This document shows positions 48,923-57,539 of a stretch of DNA of 64,000 nucleotides, in pieces. This stretch comes from Pseudonocardia nematodicida. Lineage in GTDB: Bacteria > Actinomycetota > Actinomycetes > Mycobacteriales > Pseudonocardiaceae. The first letter of the stretch is position 1. Each line of letters begins with the position of its first letter. The notes below the pieces were generated by a model that saw nothing but the letters and a program-made list of their open reading frames with translations, did no database searches and had not been told where the DNA came from. The translations under genes were made by a program, and so were the position numbers. The DNA lies in contig NZ_JBEDNQ010000011.1 in assembly GCF_040105385.1 (NCBI RefSeq), positions 244,928-308,927 of the forward strand, given 5' to 3'.

Positions 48923-49729
48923 ATGAGGATCAGCAGTCCGTTTCCCGACGTCACCCGGCGGCGGCTCGTGAGCCGGGCGGAGCCCGCACTCGTCGTGGTG
49001 GCCGTGATCCTGGTCTGGGAGGTGTGCACGCGCACCGGAATCCTGCCCGGCCAGGACTTCCCCCCGGCGACCGAGATCGGCGCGGCGTTGCTCGCCGACC
49101 TGCGGGGAGCCGATCTGTGGAACGGCATCGCCTCGTCGATGAGCGCCTGGGCCCTGGGCATGGCGCTGGTGACCGCCGTCGGCGTGCCCGTCGGGATGCT
49201 CCTGGGCGCCTCCGAGCTGTCGTACCGGGCGAGCTACCTGACCCTCGAGTTCGTCCGGACCCTCCCGGCCATCGCGGCGCTTCCCCTGCTGTTGTTCATC
49301 TACGGCATCGGGCAGCAGCTGACGGTGGTCATCGTCGTCCTGGCGGCGCTGTGGCCGCTGCTCATCCAGTCGATGTACGGCATGCGCGACGTCGATCCGG
49401 TGGCGGTGGCCACCGCCCGGGTCTACGGGATCGGCCGTGCGCGCCGGTTCGTGCTGGTCGACGTCCCCAGCTGCCTGCCCTACATCGCGACGGGGATGCG
49501 GTTGTCCGGGACGTTCGCGTTGATCTTCGCCATCGCCACCTCGCTGATCGTCGGGGGTCAGGGGCTGGGCGCCGAGATGGCGCGGGCGGCCAGCATCGGT
49601 GACCGCCCCCTGCTCTACGCCCGGGTGCTGGTGACCGGCCTGATCGGTCTCGCCGTGACCGCCGCACTCGTCGGCATCGAGCGGCGGGCCCTGCGCTGGC
49701 ACGTCTCGCAGCGGGAGCAGCTGCAGTGA
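48923..49729 (+). CDS. ABC transporter permease (SsuC/TauC type), first
   Basis: A 268-residue inner-membrane permease of the nitrate/sulfonate/taurine ABC family, with about six membrane helices starting with LVVVAVILVWEVCTRTGIL. The cytoplasmic EAA loop, which touches the ATPase, is DPVAVATARVYGIGRARRFVLVDVPSCLPYI. ATG has a GGAGAGCC site upstream. Overlaps the next permease by 4 bp (GTGA), so the two are coupled and probably form a heterodimer. The family imports alkanesulfonates, nitrate, thiamine precursors and aromatic acids; the substrate here is unknown. Confidence 0.88.
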   Translation: MRISSPFPDVTRRRLVSRAEPALVVVAVILVWEVCTRTGILPGQDFPPATEIGAALLADLRGADLWNGIASSMSAWALGMALVTAVGVPVGMLLGASELSYRASYLTLEFVRTLPAIAALPLLLFIYGIGQQLTVVIVVLAALWPLLIQSMYGMRDVDPVAVATARVYGIGRARRFVLVDVPSCLPYIATGMRLSGTFALIFAIATSLIVGGQGLGAEMARAASIGDRPLLYARVLVTGLIGLAVTAALVGIERRALRWHVSQREQLQ

Positions 49730-50505
49730 GCTCCGTCGGGACGAGGGTGCTGGCCAGCCTGGCGGTGCCGGTGGTGCTGGTGGCGCTCTGGTGGGTCGTC
49801 AGCTCCGGCAGCGCCTCGCCGTACTTCCCGCCGCTGCCGGACATCGTCGAGGGATTCGCGGAGACGTGGACGGCGGACCGCCTGCGCGGCGATCTCGTGC
49901 CGAGTCTCGTCGCGCTGGCGGTGGGATTCGTGATCGCCGTGCTCGTCGGCATGCTCGGCGGCATCGTCCTCGGGCTGTCCCCGCGGCTCCGGCGTGACGT
50001 GCGCCCGCTCACCGAGTTCCTGCGGGCCACGCCGGTCGTCGCACTCGTGCCGCTCGGGCTGGTCCTGCTCGGGCCCGGCACGACGATGGAGATCGCACTG
50101 ATCGCCTTCGCCGGCACGTGGCCGATCCTGATCGCCGCCGTCGACGGTGTGCGCGCCGCCGACCAGGTCGCGCTCGACACGGCCCGGGTCTACGGCCTCT
50201 CGCCGGCCCGCCGGCTCGTCCAGGTCGTCGTTCCGGGCGCGATGCCGCAGATCATGGCCGGCGTCCGGATCGCCGTCGCGGCGTCGGTCGGAACGATGGT
50301 GGTGGCCAACATGCTCGCCTCCGGTGCGGGCCTCGGCTACGTCGTCATCCGCGCCCAGCAGTCGTTCAACATCCTCGACACCTGGTCGGGCCTGCTCATG
50401 ATCGGCCTCGTGGGCTGCTCGGTGACCGGCCTGGTCGTGACCGTCGAACGCATGGTCCTCGGCTGGCACCGCAGGTGGCGGGCGCTCGATCAGCGCAGCG
50501 CCTGA
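49726..50505 (+). CDS. ABC transporter permease (SsuC/TauC type), second
   Basis: A 259-residue partner of the previous permease, also with about six helices. The EAA loop is DQVALDTARVYGLSPARRLVQVVVPGAMPQI. Begins with a GTG inside the stop of its neighbour (4-bp overlap). Two different permeases rather than a homodimer is a little unusual for the SsuC type. The ATPase gene follows 42 bp downstream. Confidence 0.88.
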   Translation: MSSVGTRVLASLAVPVVLVALWWVVSSGSASPYFPPLPDIVEGFAETWTADRLRGDLVPSLVALAVGFVIAVLVGMLGGIVLGLSPRLRRDVRPLTEFLRATPVVALVPLGLVLLGPGTTMEIALIAFAGTWPILIAAVDGVRAADQVALDTARVYGLSPARRLVQVVVPGAMPQIMAGVRIAVAASVGTMVVANMLASGAGLGYVVIRAQQSFNILDTWSGLLMIGLVGCSVTGLVVTVERMVLGWHRRWRALDQRSA

Positions 50506-50547
50506 CACCGCAACCGACCTCTCACACCCGACGAAAGCGAGTGCAGT

Positions 50548-51441
50548 GTGTCCACCTCGAGTCACGGGCACGTCGACGGTGGCCGCGCAGTCCCGGCGGC
50601 ACCGCACGACGCGCCCCACGACAGTGTCACGACCGCCGCGAGCGGCGCCGACATCGTTCTCGAACCGCGCCACCTCCGCGTCACCTACGGCCGGGGCCCG
50701 GGCGCCGTGACGGCGATCGGCGACGTCAGCTTCCAGGTGCGGGCGGGCGAGTTCGTCTCGGTCGTCGGGCCGTCGGGTTGCGGGAAGACGACGCTGCTCA
50801 AGTCGCTGTCCGGGCTGCTGCGGCCGACAGCCGGTGACGTGCTGGTCGACGGTGCCGTCGCCACCGGTGTCTCGCCGAGCCTTGCGATGGTGTTCCAGGA
50901 GTACAGCCGCTCGCTCCTGCCGTGGCAGAGCGTGCGCGCGAACGTCGAGTTCCCGCTGCGGGGCGCCCGCCTTCCGCGTGCGGAGGTCACCGCCCGGGCC
51001 ACCGAGGCACTCGCCCACGTGGGCCTCGGCGATGTCGACCAGGCCTATCCGTGGCAGCTGTCGGGCGGGATGCAGCAGCGCGTCGCCATCGCCCGTGCCC
51101 TGGCCTACCGGCCGACCGTGCTCCTGATGGACGAGCCGTTCGCCTCGCTCGACGCGCAGGTGCGGGCCGAGCTCGAGGACCTGCTCCTGGACATCCGGGC
51201 CGAGTCCGGCATGACGATCGTCCTCGTCACCCACGACATCGACGAGGCCGTCTACCTGGGGGACCGGGTCGTCGCGCTGACGCACCGGCCGACCGAGGTC
51301 CGGACGACGATCGACGTCGACCTGCCTCGGTCGCGCGACCAGGTCCGGACCAAGGCGCTGCCCCGGTTCGTCGAGCTGCGCACCCAGGTGCTCGAGCTGA
51401 TCCTCGCCGAGCGTTCGGCCTCCGAGCGCACCGGCGCATGA
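50548..51441 (+). CDS. ABC transporter ATP-binding protein (SsuB/TauB type)
   Basis: A 297-residue ATPase that drives the two permeases. Walker A GPSGCGKTT, Q-loop in MVFQEYSRSLLPW, signature LSGGMQQRVAIARALA, Walker B VLLMDEPFASLD and the H-loop in LVTHDIDEA are all present. The first ~40 residues are Gly/His/Ala-rich and extra to the fold. GTG at 50548 is chosen; a later start near VLEPRHLRVTYG would give a more usual length. Substrate-binding lipoprotein follows 34 bp on. Confidence 0.9.
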   Translation: MSTSSHGHVDGGRAVPAAPHDAPHDSVTTAASGADIVLEPRHLRVTYGRGPGAVTAIGDVSFQVRAGEFVSVVGPSGCGKTTLLKSLSGLLRPTAGDVLVDGAVATGVSPSLAMVFQEYSRSLLPWQSVRANVEFPLRGARLPRAEVTARATEALAHVGLGDVDQAYPWQLSGGMQQRVAIARALAYRPTVLLMDEPFASLDAQVRAELEDLLLDIRAESGMTIVLVTHDIDEAVYLGDRVVALTHRPTEVRTTIDVDLPRSRDQVRTKALPRFVELRTQVLELILAERSASERTGA

Positions 51442-51475
51442 CGGTGCCCCACCCCCACCCGAGAGGAACGATCCC

Positions 51476-52453
51476 ATGACGCACGCCGTACGGACGCGGA
51501 GCCGGCCGCGCCTCCTGCTCACCGCGACCCTGTCCGTCCTCGCCGTCCTGCTGGCCGGCTGCGGCGGATCACCGGGACCGGACACCGGCAACTCCCCGGT
51601 CAGCATCGGGACCCTGCCCTTCGCCGGTGTCGCCGGGTGGCAGGTCGCGTCGGACGAGGGCTATTTCGCCGAGGCGGGCATCGAGGTCGAGTACGTCGAG
51701 CTGCGCACACCGGCCGACGTGGTGCCGAACCTGCTCAACGGCACGGTCAACCTCGGCGCTCTCAACATCGGGAACCTGTCCCAGGCGCTGGCCCAGGGGC
51801 TGGACCTCTCCATCATCGGGGTTACCTACTACGCCGACAACGACATGTCGATCCTGACGATGAAGGGCAGCGGCATCTCCGCGCCGGCCGACCTCGAGGG
51901 AAGGACCGTCGGGTTGTTCCAGCTCGAGAACGCGAACCACGCGGCGCTCCTCGAGACGCTCGAGGGCCAGGGGGTCGACACCGCCGCGATCGAGTTCGTC
52001 CTCATCCCGGCGACCGAGATGCCCGCGGCGCTACGGTCCGGCCAGGTCGACGCCGGGCACGTGCTCTACCCGCTCGCGACGACGATGGCCGACGAGACGG
52101 ACATCGTGATCGAGAACATGATGGAGCCCTACGGCGAGCAGCCCGTCCAGGCGTACAACATCGTGAACACCGCGTGGGCGGAGCAGAACCCGGACGTGGT
52201 CGCCGGGCTGCAGCAGGCCCTCGCCCGGGGGAACGAGCGTGCGGGAACGGACCAGGACGCGCTCATCGCCGCGGTGGCCGAGCTGACCGGGGCGCCGACC
52301 GAACTCCTGGCCGCGTCGAAGCTCCCCGCGTTCGGGAGCGACCTGAAGCTGGACTCGAGCCGCCGTCAGCTCGAGATCATGACGAAGTACGGCTTCCTGG
52401 ACGCCCCGGTGGATCTGGCCGCGCACGTGTACCGGAACCAGGAGACGGGGTGA
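51476..52453 (+). CDS. ABC transporter substrate-binding lipoprotein (SsuA/NMT1 type)
   Basis: A 325-residue extracytoplasmic receptor. Signal peptide with a lipobox LLAGC, cleaved before Cys29; then the NMT1/SsuA fold: GVAGWQVASDEGYFAEAGIEVEYVEL, TPADVVPNLLNGTVNLGAL and AGLQQALARGNERAG. It delivers substrate to the two permeases. The pattern is as in receptors for sulfonates, taurine and hydroxymethylpyrimidine precursors; the ligand is unknown. Its end overlaps the convergent TetR gene by 77 bp. Good start ATG with GAGAGGAACG upstream. Confidence 0.9.
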   Translation: MTHAVRTRSRPRLLLTATLSVLAVLLAGCGGSPGPDTGNSPVSIGTLPFAGVAGWQVASDEGYFAEAGIEVEYVELRTPADVVPNLLNGTVNLGALNIGNLSQALAQGLDLSIIGVTYYADNDMSILTMKGSGISAPADLEGRTVGLFQLENANHAALLETLEGQGVDTAAIEFVLIPATEMPAALRSGQVDAGHVLYPLATTMADETDIVIENMMEPYGEQPVQAYNIVNTAWAEQNPDVVAGLQQALARGNERAGTDQDALIAAVAELTGAPTELLAASKLPAFGSDLKLDSSRRQLEIMTKYGFLDAPVDLAAHVYRNQETG

Positions 52454-53006
52454 GGACGGTCCGCACGAACCGGGTCAGCTCCCGCTCGACGTGCTCGGCC
52501 ACCGGATCACCCGGGTCGAAGCTCCACCAGAGCAACGTCCCCTGCCAGTAGGTCGCCAGCACCGCGCCGGCGTCCGGCGGGACGCCCGGCGTCCCGGCCA
52601 GACAGGCGTCGAGCACCCCGGTGAGCGACGCCCGCCAGGCCGCGCCCCGCCGTCGTACCTCGGGGTCGAGGAGGTCCTCGCGCAGCACCAGCAGCGCGTC
52701 GGCGTAGCTGTCGATGCCGACGTACTGCTCGGAGAGCCCGACCAGGAACGCGACCGCGCCGTCCGGGGTGCGCTCCACCCCGGCGCCGAGCGAGTCGGTC
52801 CGGTGGTCGAGCCGGTCCCAGGCGTGCAGCAGGGCCCGGCGCAGCAGGTCGGCCTTGCCGCCGAAGCGCTGCACCAGCGTCGCCGGGGCCAGCGAGCTCG
52901 CCTCGGCCAGCGCGGCGAACGTCAGCGCCTGCGGCCCGCGGGCGTGCAGGACGTCGAGGGCGGCGTCGAGGACGTCCACGTCGGGAACCTGCTTGCGGCG
53001 GGGCAC
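52377..53006 (-). CDS. TetR-family transcriptional regulator
   Basis: A 209-residue repressor. N-terminal helix-turn-helix: DVDVLDAALDVLHARGPQALTFAALAEASSLAPATLVQRFGGKADLLRRAL (key stretch FAALAEASSLAPATLVQRFG); the rest is a helical ligand-binding domain with LLVLREDLLDPEVRRRGAAW. GTG at 53006 (VPRRKQVPDV) is the start; the open frame runs far upstream but the SDR gene's promoter and a dyad lie there. Divergent from the SDR gene with 48 bp between; likely represses it. The last ~25 residues (PSPGSGTRARPDPPG) overlap the ABC receptor gene. Confidence 0.86.
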   Translation of the reverse strand: MPRRKQVPDVDVLDAALDVLHARGPQALTFAALAEASSLAPATLVQRFGGKADLLRRALLHAWDRLDHRTDSLGAGVERTPDGAVAFLVGLSEQYVGIDSYADALLVLREDLLDPEVRRRGAAWRASLTGVLDACLAGTPGVPPDAGAVLATYWQGTLLWWSFDPGDPVAEHVERELTRFVRTVLTPSPGSGTRARPDPPGRPGSRTSS

Positions 53007-53020
53007 GAGCCCATCGTATA

Positions 53021-53042
53021 TAAATGAATAGACGTTCATAAA
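53021..53042. promoter_or_regulatory. TetR operator before SDR gene
   Basis: TAAATGAA (53021-53028) and TTCATAAA (53035-53042) form a 7-of-8 inverted repeat with a 6-base spacer in an A/T-rich divergent promoter region of 48 bp. It must overlap the -10 of both genes, which suits repression. Confidence 0.6.
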
Positions 53043-53054
53043 CGAGGAGGGCAC

Positions 53055-53963
53055 ATGGATCTGTCGGGACGGGTCGCGCTGGTCGCCGGGGCCACCCGCG
53101 GGGCCGGGCGGGGGATCGCGGTCGAGCTGGGCGCGGCCGGCGCCGTCGTCTACTGCACCGGGCGCAGCACCCGCGCGGCGCGGTCCGAGTACGACCGGGC
53201 GGAGACGATCGAGGACACCGCCGACCTCGTCACCGCCGCCGGCGGCACCGGGATCGCCGTCCCCACCGACCACCTCGACCCCGCCGCGGTGGCGGCCCTG
53301 GTGGACCGGGTCGAGCGCGACCACGGCCGGCTCGACGTCCTGGTGAACGACATCTGGGGCGGCGAGATGATGGTCGAGTGGGACGTGCCGGTCTGGGAGC
53401 ACGACCTCGCGAACGGCCTGCGCACCCTGCGGCTGGCGACCGACACCCACCTCGTCACCGCGCACCATGCGCTGCGGCTGCTGTCCCGCACGCCCGGCGG
53501 GCTGGTCGTCGAGGTCACCGACGGCACCGCCGACTACAACGCGGAGAACTACCGGCTCAACGTCTACTACGACCTCGCCAAGATCGCGCCGATCCGGCTG
53601 GCCCGGTCCTGGGCGCACGAGCTGCGCGCGCACGGCGGGACGTCCGTCGCCGTCACCCCGGGCTGGCTGCGCTCGGAGATCATGCTGGAGCACTTCGGGG
53701 TCACCGAGGACATCTGGCGCGACGCCTGCGCCCGCGAGCCGCACTTCGCGATCTCCGAGACCCCGCGGTTCGTCGGGCGGGGGATCGCGGCGCTGGCCGC
53801 GGACCCGGACCGGCACCGGTGGAACGGCCGGTCGACCTCGTCCGGGGAGCTCGCGCGCGAGTACGGGCTCGACGACGTCGACGGGTCCCGCCCGGACGCC
53901 TGGCGCTACGTCGTCGAGGTGCAGGACGCGGGGAAGCCCGCCGACACCACCGGCTACCGCTGA
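53055..53963 (+). CDS. SDR-family oxidoreductase
   Basis: A 302-residue NAD(P)-dependent Rossmann reductase or dehydrogenase. Cofactor loop GATRGAGRGIAVELG (a TGxxxGxG variant; starting at residue ~12), VYCTGRSTR (the Arg-rich stretch favours NADPH), NDIWGG in place of the usual NNAG, and the active site Tyr-x3-Lys in YYDLAKIAPIRLA. The latter matches atypical SDRs with changed NNAG. ATG has GGAGGG upstream. Divergent from the TetR gene, which it likely answers to. Convergent with the MFS gene by a 10-bp overlap. Substrate unknown. Confidence 0.87.
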   Translation: MDLSGRVALVAGATRGAGRGIAVELGAAGAVVYCTGRSTRAARSEYDRAETIEDTADLVTAAGGTGIAVPTDHLDPAAVAALVDRVERDHGRLDVLVNDIWGGEMMVEWDVPVWEHDLANGLRTLRLATDTHLVTAHHALRLLSRTPGGLVVEVTDGTADYNAENYRLNVYYDLAKIAPIRLARSWAHELRAHGGTSVAVTPGWLRSEIMLEHFGVTEDIWRDACAREPHFAISETPRFVGRGIAALAADPDRHRWNGRSTSSGELAREYGLDDVDGSRPDAWRYVVEVQDAGKPADTTGYR

Positions 53964-55249
53964 GCCGGCATCCTGGTCTCGCGGCGTTGCAGCTCCAGCA
54001 ACGCGGCGAGCGCGAGGACCGCGAGTGCGGCCACGGCCAGGCAGAACACGATCCCGGCGGTGCGCAGGCCCCACAGCTGGGACGCCTCGCCGATCCCGAT
54101 CACCGGCAGCGAGATCGCGACGTAGCAGACCACGAAGTACGACGACGTCGTCCCGGCCCGGCGATCGCCGGAGATCCGCCCGTGGACGGCGGCCAGGCCC
54201 TTGGTGAAGGCCATGCCCTGCCCGGCCCCGGCGACCAGCGCGCCGGTCACGAGCGCGGCCATCGATCCGGTCGCCACGGCGAGCGCGACCAGGAGTGCTC
54301 CGGCGGTCAGCAGGGCGCAGCCCAGGTCGAGGACGCGGTCGGTCGGGGCCCGCTGCACGAGGAGCTGGCCGGCGACCGACGCGGAGAGCAGCAGGAACGT
54401 CAGCAGCCCGGCGACGGCGGGGCTCGGGTTCCCGATGATCTCGGCGAGGATCCGCGGGGAGACCGCGGTGAACAGGCCGAGCACCGCGAACCCGGCGAAC
54501 CCGGCGGTCGCGGCGGGGACGAACACCGCCCGGACCTCCGGCGGGACCGTCAGGGCCTGCGGGCGCAGGGACGGGTGCTCCGGACGCCGCACCGTCTCCG
54601 GGGCACCGAGCACCAGCAGCCCGCACAGCGCCACCGCGACCGCGTGTAGCGCGAAGGACAGGTGCAGCGGCGCCGGCAGGTACTGCACGGCCGGCCCGGC
54701 GAGCAGCGGGCCGAGCCCGAGCCCGCCGATGTTGGCCACGGTGGCCACGGCCGCGCCCCGTGACCGCCAGGACTCCGGGGCCGCCTCGATCACCGCCGCG
54801 GTCGCGGCGCCGGCGAAGATCCCGGCCGAGAACCCGGACAGCAGCCGTCCGGCCAGCAGTACCCACAGCGGCCCGGCCAGCAGGAACACCACGCTGCTGG
54901 TCAGCGAGAAGGCGATCCCGGCGAACAGCAGCGGGCGGCGGCCGAGCTGGTCGGACCACCGTCCGGCGACCAGCAGGGCGGTGAGCACCCCCACCGCGTA
55001 GAGGGCGAAGATCACCGTCTGGACGACCGGGGTGAACCCGAGCTCGCGCTGGTAGAGCGCGTACATCGGGGTCGGCATCGTGGTGCCGACCATGACCACC
55101 GCGAAGGTGAGGGCGAGCCCCGCGAACGCGGCCCGCGACGTCGGACGTGCGATGACGGTGCTCCCTTCGCGAGCCGGACCGGCCGTTGCAGTGTGCAGCG
55201 ATCCTGGTGCACCCGGGCCGTGACGCCGTCCGCCCGCCGGTGCCGGCAC
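53954..55249 (-). CDS. MFS transporter
   Basis: A ~400-residue major-facilitator with 12 membrane segments starting at AAFAGLALTFAVVMVGTTM; loop 2-3 motif GRWSDQLGRRPLLFAG is the family signature, and the chain lacks long loops. Drug or metabolite efflux is the common role. Start unclear: GAAGGGAG at the ideal distance precedes the codon ATC at 55153, so either translation starts at this unusual codon, or at the GTG at 55249 with an extra N-terminal 32 residues, as drawn. Convergent with the SDR gene (10-bp overlap). A perfect palindrome lies upstream (55268). Confidence 0.82.
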   Translation of the reverse strand: MPAPAGGRRHGPGAPGSLHTATAGPAREGSTVIARPTSRAAFAGLALTFAVVMVGTTMPTPMYALYQRELGFTPVVQTVIFALYAVGVLTALLVAGRWSDQLGRRPLLFAGIAFSLTSSVVFLLAGPLWVLLAGRLLSGFSAGIFAGAATAAVIEAAPESWRSRGAAVATVANIGGLGLGPLLAGPAVQYLPAPLHLSFALHAVAVALCGLLVLGAPETVRRPEHPSLRPQALTVPPEVRAVFVPAATAGFAGFAVLGLFTAVSPRILAEIIGNPSPAVAGLLTFLLLSASVAGQLLVQRAPTDRVLDLGCALLTAGALLVALAVATGSMAALVTGALVAGAGQGMAFTKGLAAVHGRISGDRRAGTTSSYFVVCYVAISLPVIGIGEASQLWGLRTAGIVFCLAVAALAVLALAALLELQRRETRMPAQR

Positions 55250-55267
55250 CGCCTGAGCTTCCCCGGG

Positions 55268-55285
55268 ACGGTTCCGCGGAACCGT
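55268..55285. promoter_or_regulatory. Perfect palindrome upstream of MFS gene
   Basis: ACGGTTCCGCGGAACCGT is an uninterrupted 18-base palindrome, in the 91-bp gap between the MFS gene and the methyltransferase gene. Could be an operator for the MFS gene or a hairpin ending the methyltransferase transcript. Confidence 0.5.
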
Positions 55286-55340
55286 GACCCGCGTCTCCGC
55301 GCCGCGACCCGTCCTCGCAGGATGGTCCGAGACCCGGGGA

Positions 55341-56003
55341 TCAGGAGCGCCGGTGCAGCACGTGCAGGGCGACGCCGTCGGGGAGCGGGCGGGTCCGCAC
55401 CGTCCATCGCTCCCGGGCCCGGTCGAGCCAGGCCGGGACCTCGGGGCGGCCCGGATCGGTCAGCCACACCTCGCCGTCGTCGGCGGTGATCCGGGGGAGC
55501 AGCTCGAGCAGCGCCCCGGCCGCCGCGGCGCCGTAGAGCACGTCGGAGGCCAGCACCAGGTCCCAGCGGCCGTCCCGCAGCGCGACCGGCTCGTCGAACG
55601 CGACCGTGGCGGTGTCGACGGCCGCGCCGAGGCGCCGGGCGTTCGCCTCGACCCACGCGACGGCCGCGGGCGACCGGTCGGTGGCGAGCACCGCGGTGGC
55701 GTCGGCCCGGGCCGCCACCAATGAGGGCAACCCCAGCCCGCAGCCGAGCTCGACCACCCGGCGTCCGGCGAGGTGGGTCTCGTCGACGGCGACCGCCAGC
55801 GCTCGCCCGGCGGGCCACAGATGGGCCCAGTGCGGCGGGTGCAGCTCCTCGGCCCCGGCGGGCCCGGCGGCCGGGATCGGGACCGTGTCGAACGGCAGGT
55901 CGTCCGGATCGGCCGGGCGCAGCAGGGGGAGCGGACCGCGGGGGAGCGGGACCGTCTCCACGATCCCCGGCCCGGTCGGACCCGGCTCCCGCGGCCGGGG
56001 CAC
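55341..56003 (-). CDS. Class I SAM-dependent methyltransferase
   Basis: A ~220-residue methyltransferase of the lysine/protein (METTL-like, nicotinamide/FrbJ-type) group. SAM loop VVELGCGLGLPSLVAAR at about residue 85-101, then VLATDRSPAAVAWVEANARR and WDLVLASDVLYGAAAAG (post-motif with Asp-Val-Leu-Tyr), which is characteristic of METTL16/methyltransferase_16-like enzymes. GTG at 56003 is 6 bp after the amidohydrolase stop, hence coupled; GTG 55961 is another choice. Target unknown. Confidence 0.82.
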   Translation of the reverse strand: MPRPREPGPTGPGIVETVPLPRGPLPLLRPADPDDLPFDTVPIPAAGPAGAEELHPPHWAHLWPAGRALAVAVDETHLAGRRVVELGCGLGLPSLVAARADATAVLATDRSPAAVAWVEANARRLGAAVDTATVAFDEPVALRDGRWDLVLASDVLYGAAAAGALLELLPRITADDGEVWLTDPGRPEVPAWLDRARERWTVRTRPLPDGVALHVLHRRS

Positions 56004-56008
56004 GCCCG

Positions 56009-57520
56009 TCAGATCCCGGCGCGGTGGGTCCACCGGCCGCCGACCAGCGTCCCGGCCACCGGCATCGCCCGCAGGGCCGCCGGGTCGCAGGTCAGCGGGT
56101 CGGCGTCGGCGAGTACCAGGTCCGCCCGCGCGCCCGGCTCGACCGCCGGCGTCGACCCGGCCACCACCCCGTACGACGCGGCCAGCGCCACCGACCGGTC
56201 CAGCTCCTGCTCGGGGTGCCAGCGGTCCCGGTCGTCGGCGGTGCGGTGCACCGCGGCAGCCAGCGCGATCCACGGGTCCAGCGGCGCGACCGGGGCGTCC
56301 GAGCCCAGCGCGAGCCGCGCGCCGGCGTCGTGCAGGGCCGCGTAGGCGAACGAGCGGCCGGTGCGGCCGGCCCAGAGCCGGTCGGCGACGTCGCGGTCGT
56401 CGAGCGCGTGCTCGGGCTGCACGCTCGCGATGAGCCCGAGCGCGGCGAACCGGGGCACGTCGTCACCGGCCAGCAGCTGGGCGTGTTCCACCCGCCCACG
56501 TGCACCGGTGGCGGCGAACGCGTCGAGCACGAGGGTGTTCGCGTGGTCGCCGATGGCGTGCAGCGCCGCCTCCAGCCCGGCCGCGTGCGCCCGTTCCAGC
56601 AGCGGCACCACCTCGCCGGGCGGGACGAGCAGCATCCCGCACGGGTGGGCCGGCGCCTCGCCGACGACCGGGTAGGGGTCGTAGCAGTAGGCGGTACGGG
56701 TGTTCAGCGACCCGTCGGTGATCACCTTGAGTGGGCCGGCGGTGACGAGTCCGCCGGTTCCCGGGACCGGATCGCCGGTGCGCAGCCCGGTGGCGACGCC
56801 GTCGTCGAGGTGCTCGGGCCACACCGACGCCTCGACCCGCACCCCGGTCGTCCCACCCTCGACCCGGCGCCGCCAGTCCGGCAGCGACCAGGGGGCCTCG
56901 AAGTCGACGATCCCGACCACGCCGCGCGCCGAGGCAGCGGCGACCGCGTCCGCGACGAACGCGTCGAGCGTCTGCGAGGGGACGTCGGACAGCGCGACGG
57001 TGACGGCGAAGAACTCGGACTCCCGGATCCGGCCGGTGGGATGCCCGCGGTGCCCGAACTTCTCCAGCGCGGCACCGTTGAGCCAGCCCTGGTGCAGGTC
57101 CCCGGCGATCAGCACCACCGGGACGTCGCCGGAGACCCGGTCGAGCAGGTCGCGGTGCGCCGCGTCGGGCCACAACGCGTCCCGGTAGCCGAAGCCGACG
57201 AGCACCTCGCCGGGCGCCGGTGGCGCGGTGACGAGCCGGTCGGCGACCCGCTGCGTGCACTCCGCCGCCGAGCCGGTGCCGGAGACGTCCAGCCGGCGCC
57301 GGGCCAGCGCCCACTGCTGCGCGTGCACGTGGTGGTCCCACAGGCCGGGAAGCAGCGCGCGGCCCCCGGCCTCGACGACCTCCGGGGCCCCCTCGACGTG
57401 CAACGCGGCGCCGACCGCGACGATCCGGCCCGCCCGCACGAGGACGTCGACCGGCTCGGCCGGCGAGGCCGGGGACGCGCCGCCGACCGGACGGACGTCG
57501 CGGAGGAGGAGGTCGGTCAC
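56009..57520 (-). CDS. Amidohydrolase-family metal hydrolase (YtcJ-like)
   Basis: A 503-residue amidohydrolase of the YtcJ/exoenzyme-regulatory group, with a TIM barrel flanked by N- and C-terminal beta-sandwich strands. Metal ligands: GLWDHHVHAQ on strand 1, His in HAIGDHANT, His in VEHAQLL and the final Asp in LALGSDAPVAPLDPW. Opens MTDLLLRDVRPVGG and closes with PGARADLVLADADPLTCDPAALRAMPVAGTLVGG, the family C terminus. GTG start at 57520. Hydrolyses an amide or ester, substrate unknown. Coupled to the methyltransferase gene and 19 bp after the kinase gene. Confidence 0.88.
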   Translation of the reverse strand: MTDLLLRDVRPVGGASPASPAEPVDVLVRAGRIVAVGAALHVEGAPEVVEAGGRALLPGLWDHHVHAQQWALARRRLDVSGTGSAAECTQRVADRLVTAPPAPGEVLVGFGYRDALWPDAAHRDLLDRVSGDVPVVLIAGDLHQGWLNGAALEKFGHRGHPTGRIRESEFFAVTVALSDVPSQTLDAFVADAVAAASARGVVGIVDFEAPWSLPDWRRRVEGGTTGVRVEASVWPEHLDDGVATGLRTGDPVPGTGGLVTAGPLKVITDGSLNTRTAYCYDPYPVVGEAPAHPCGMLLVPPGEVVPLLERAHAAGLEAALHAIGDHANTLVLDAFAATGARGRVEHAQLLAGDDVPRFAALGLIASVQPEHALDDRDVADRLWAGRTGRSFAYAALHDAGARLALGSDAPVAPLDPWIALAAAVHRTADDRDRWHPEQELDRSVALAASYGVVAGSTPAVEPGARADLVLADADPLTCDPAALRAMPVAGTLVGGRWTHRAGI

Positions 57521-57539
57521 CGGGCCGTGTCCGGGACGC

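Noticed and set aside
52377..54959. One large minus-strand protein joining MFS-like and TetR-like parts
   Set aside because: The part upstream of 53006 is antisense to the SDR gene and the MFS gene's wrong frame; the divergent promoter and operator lie between. The TetR gene starts at 53006.
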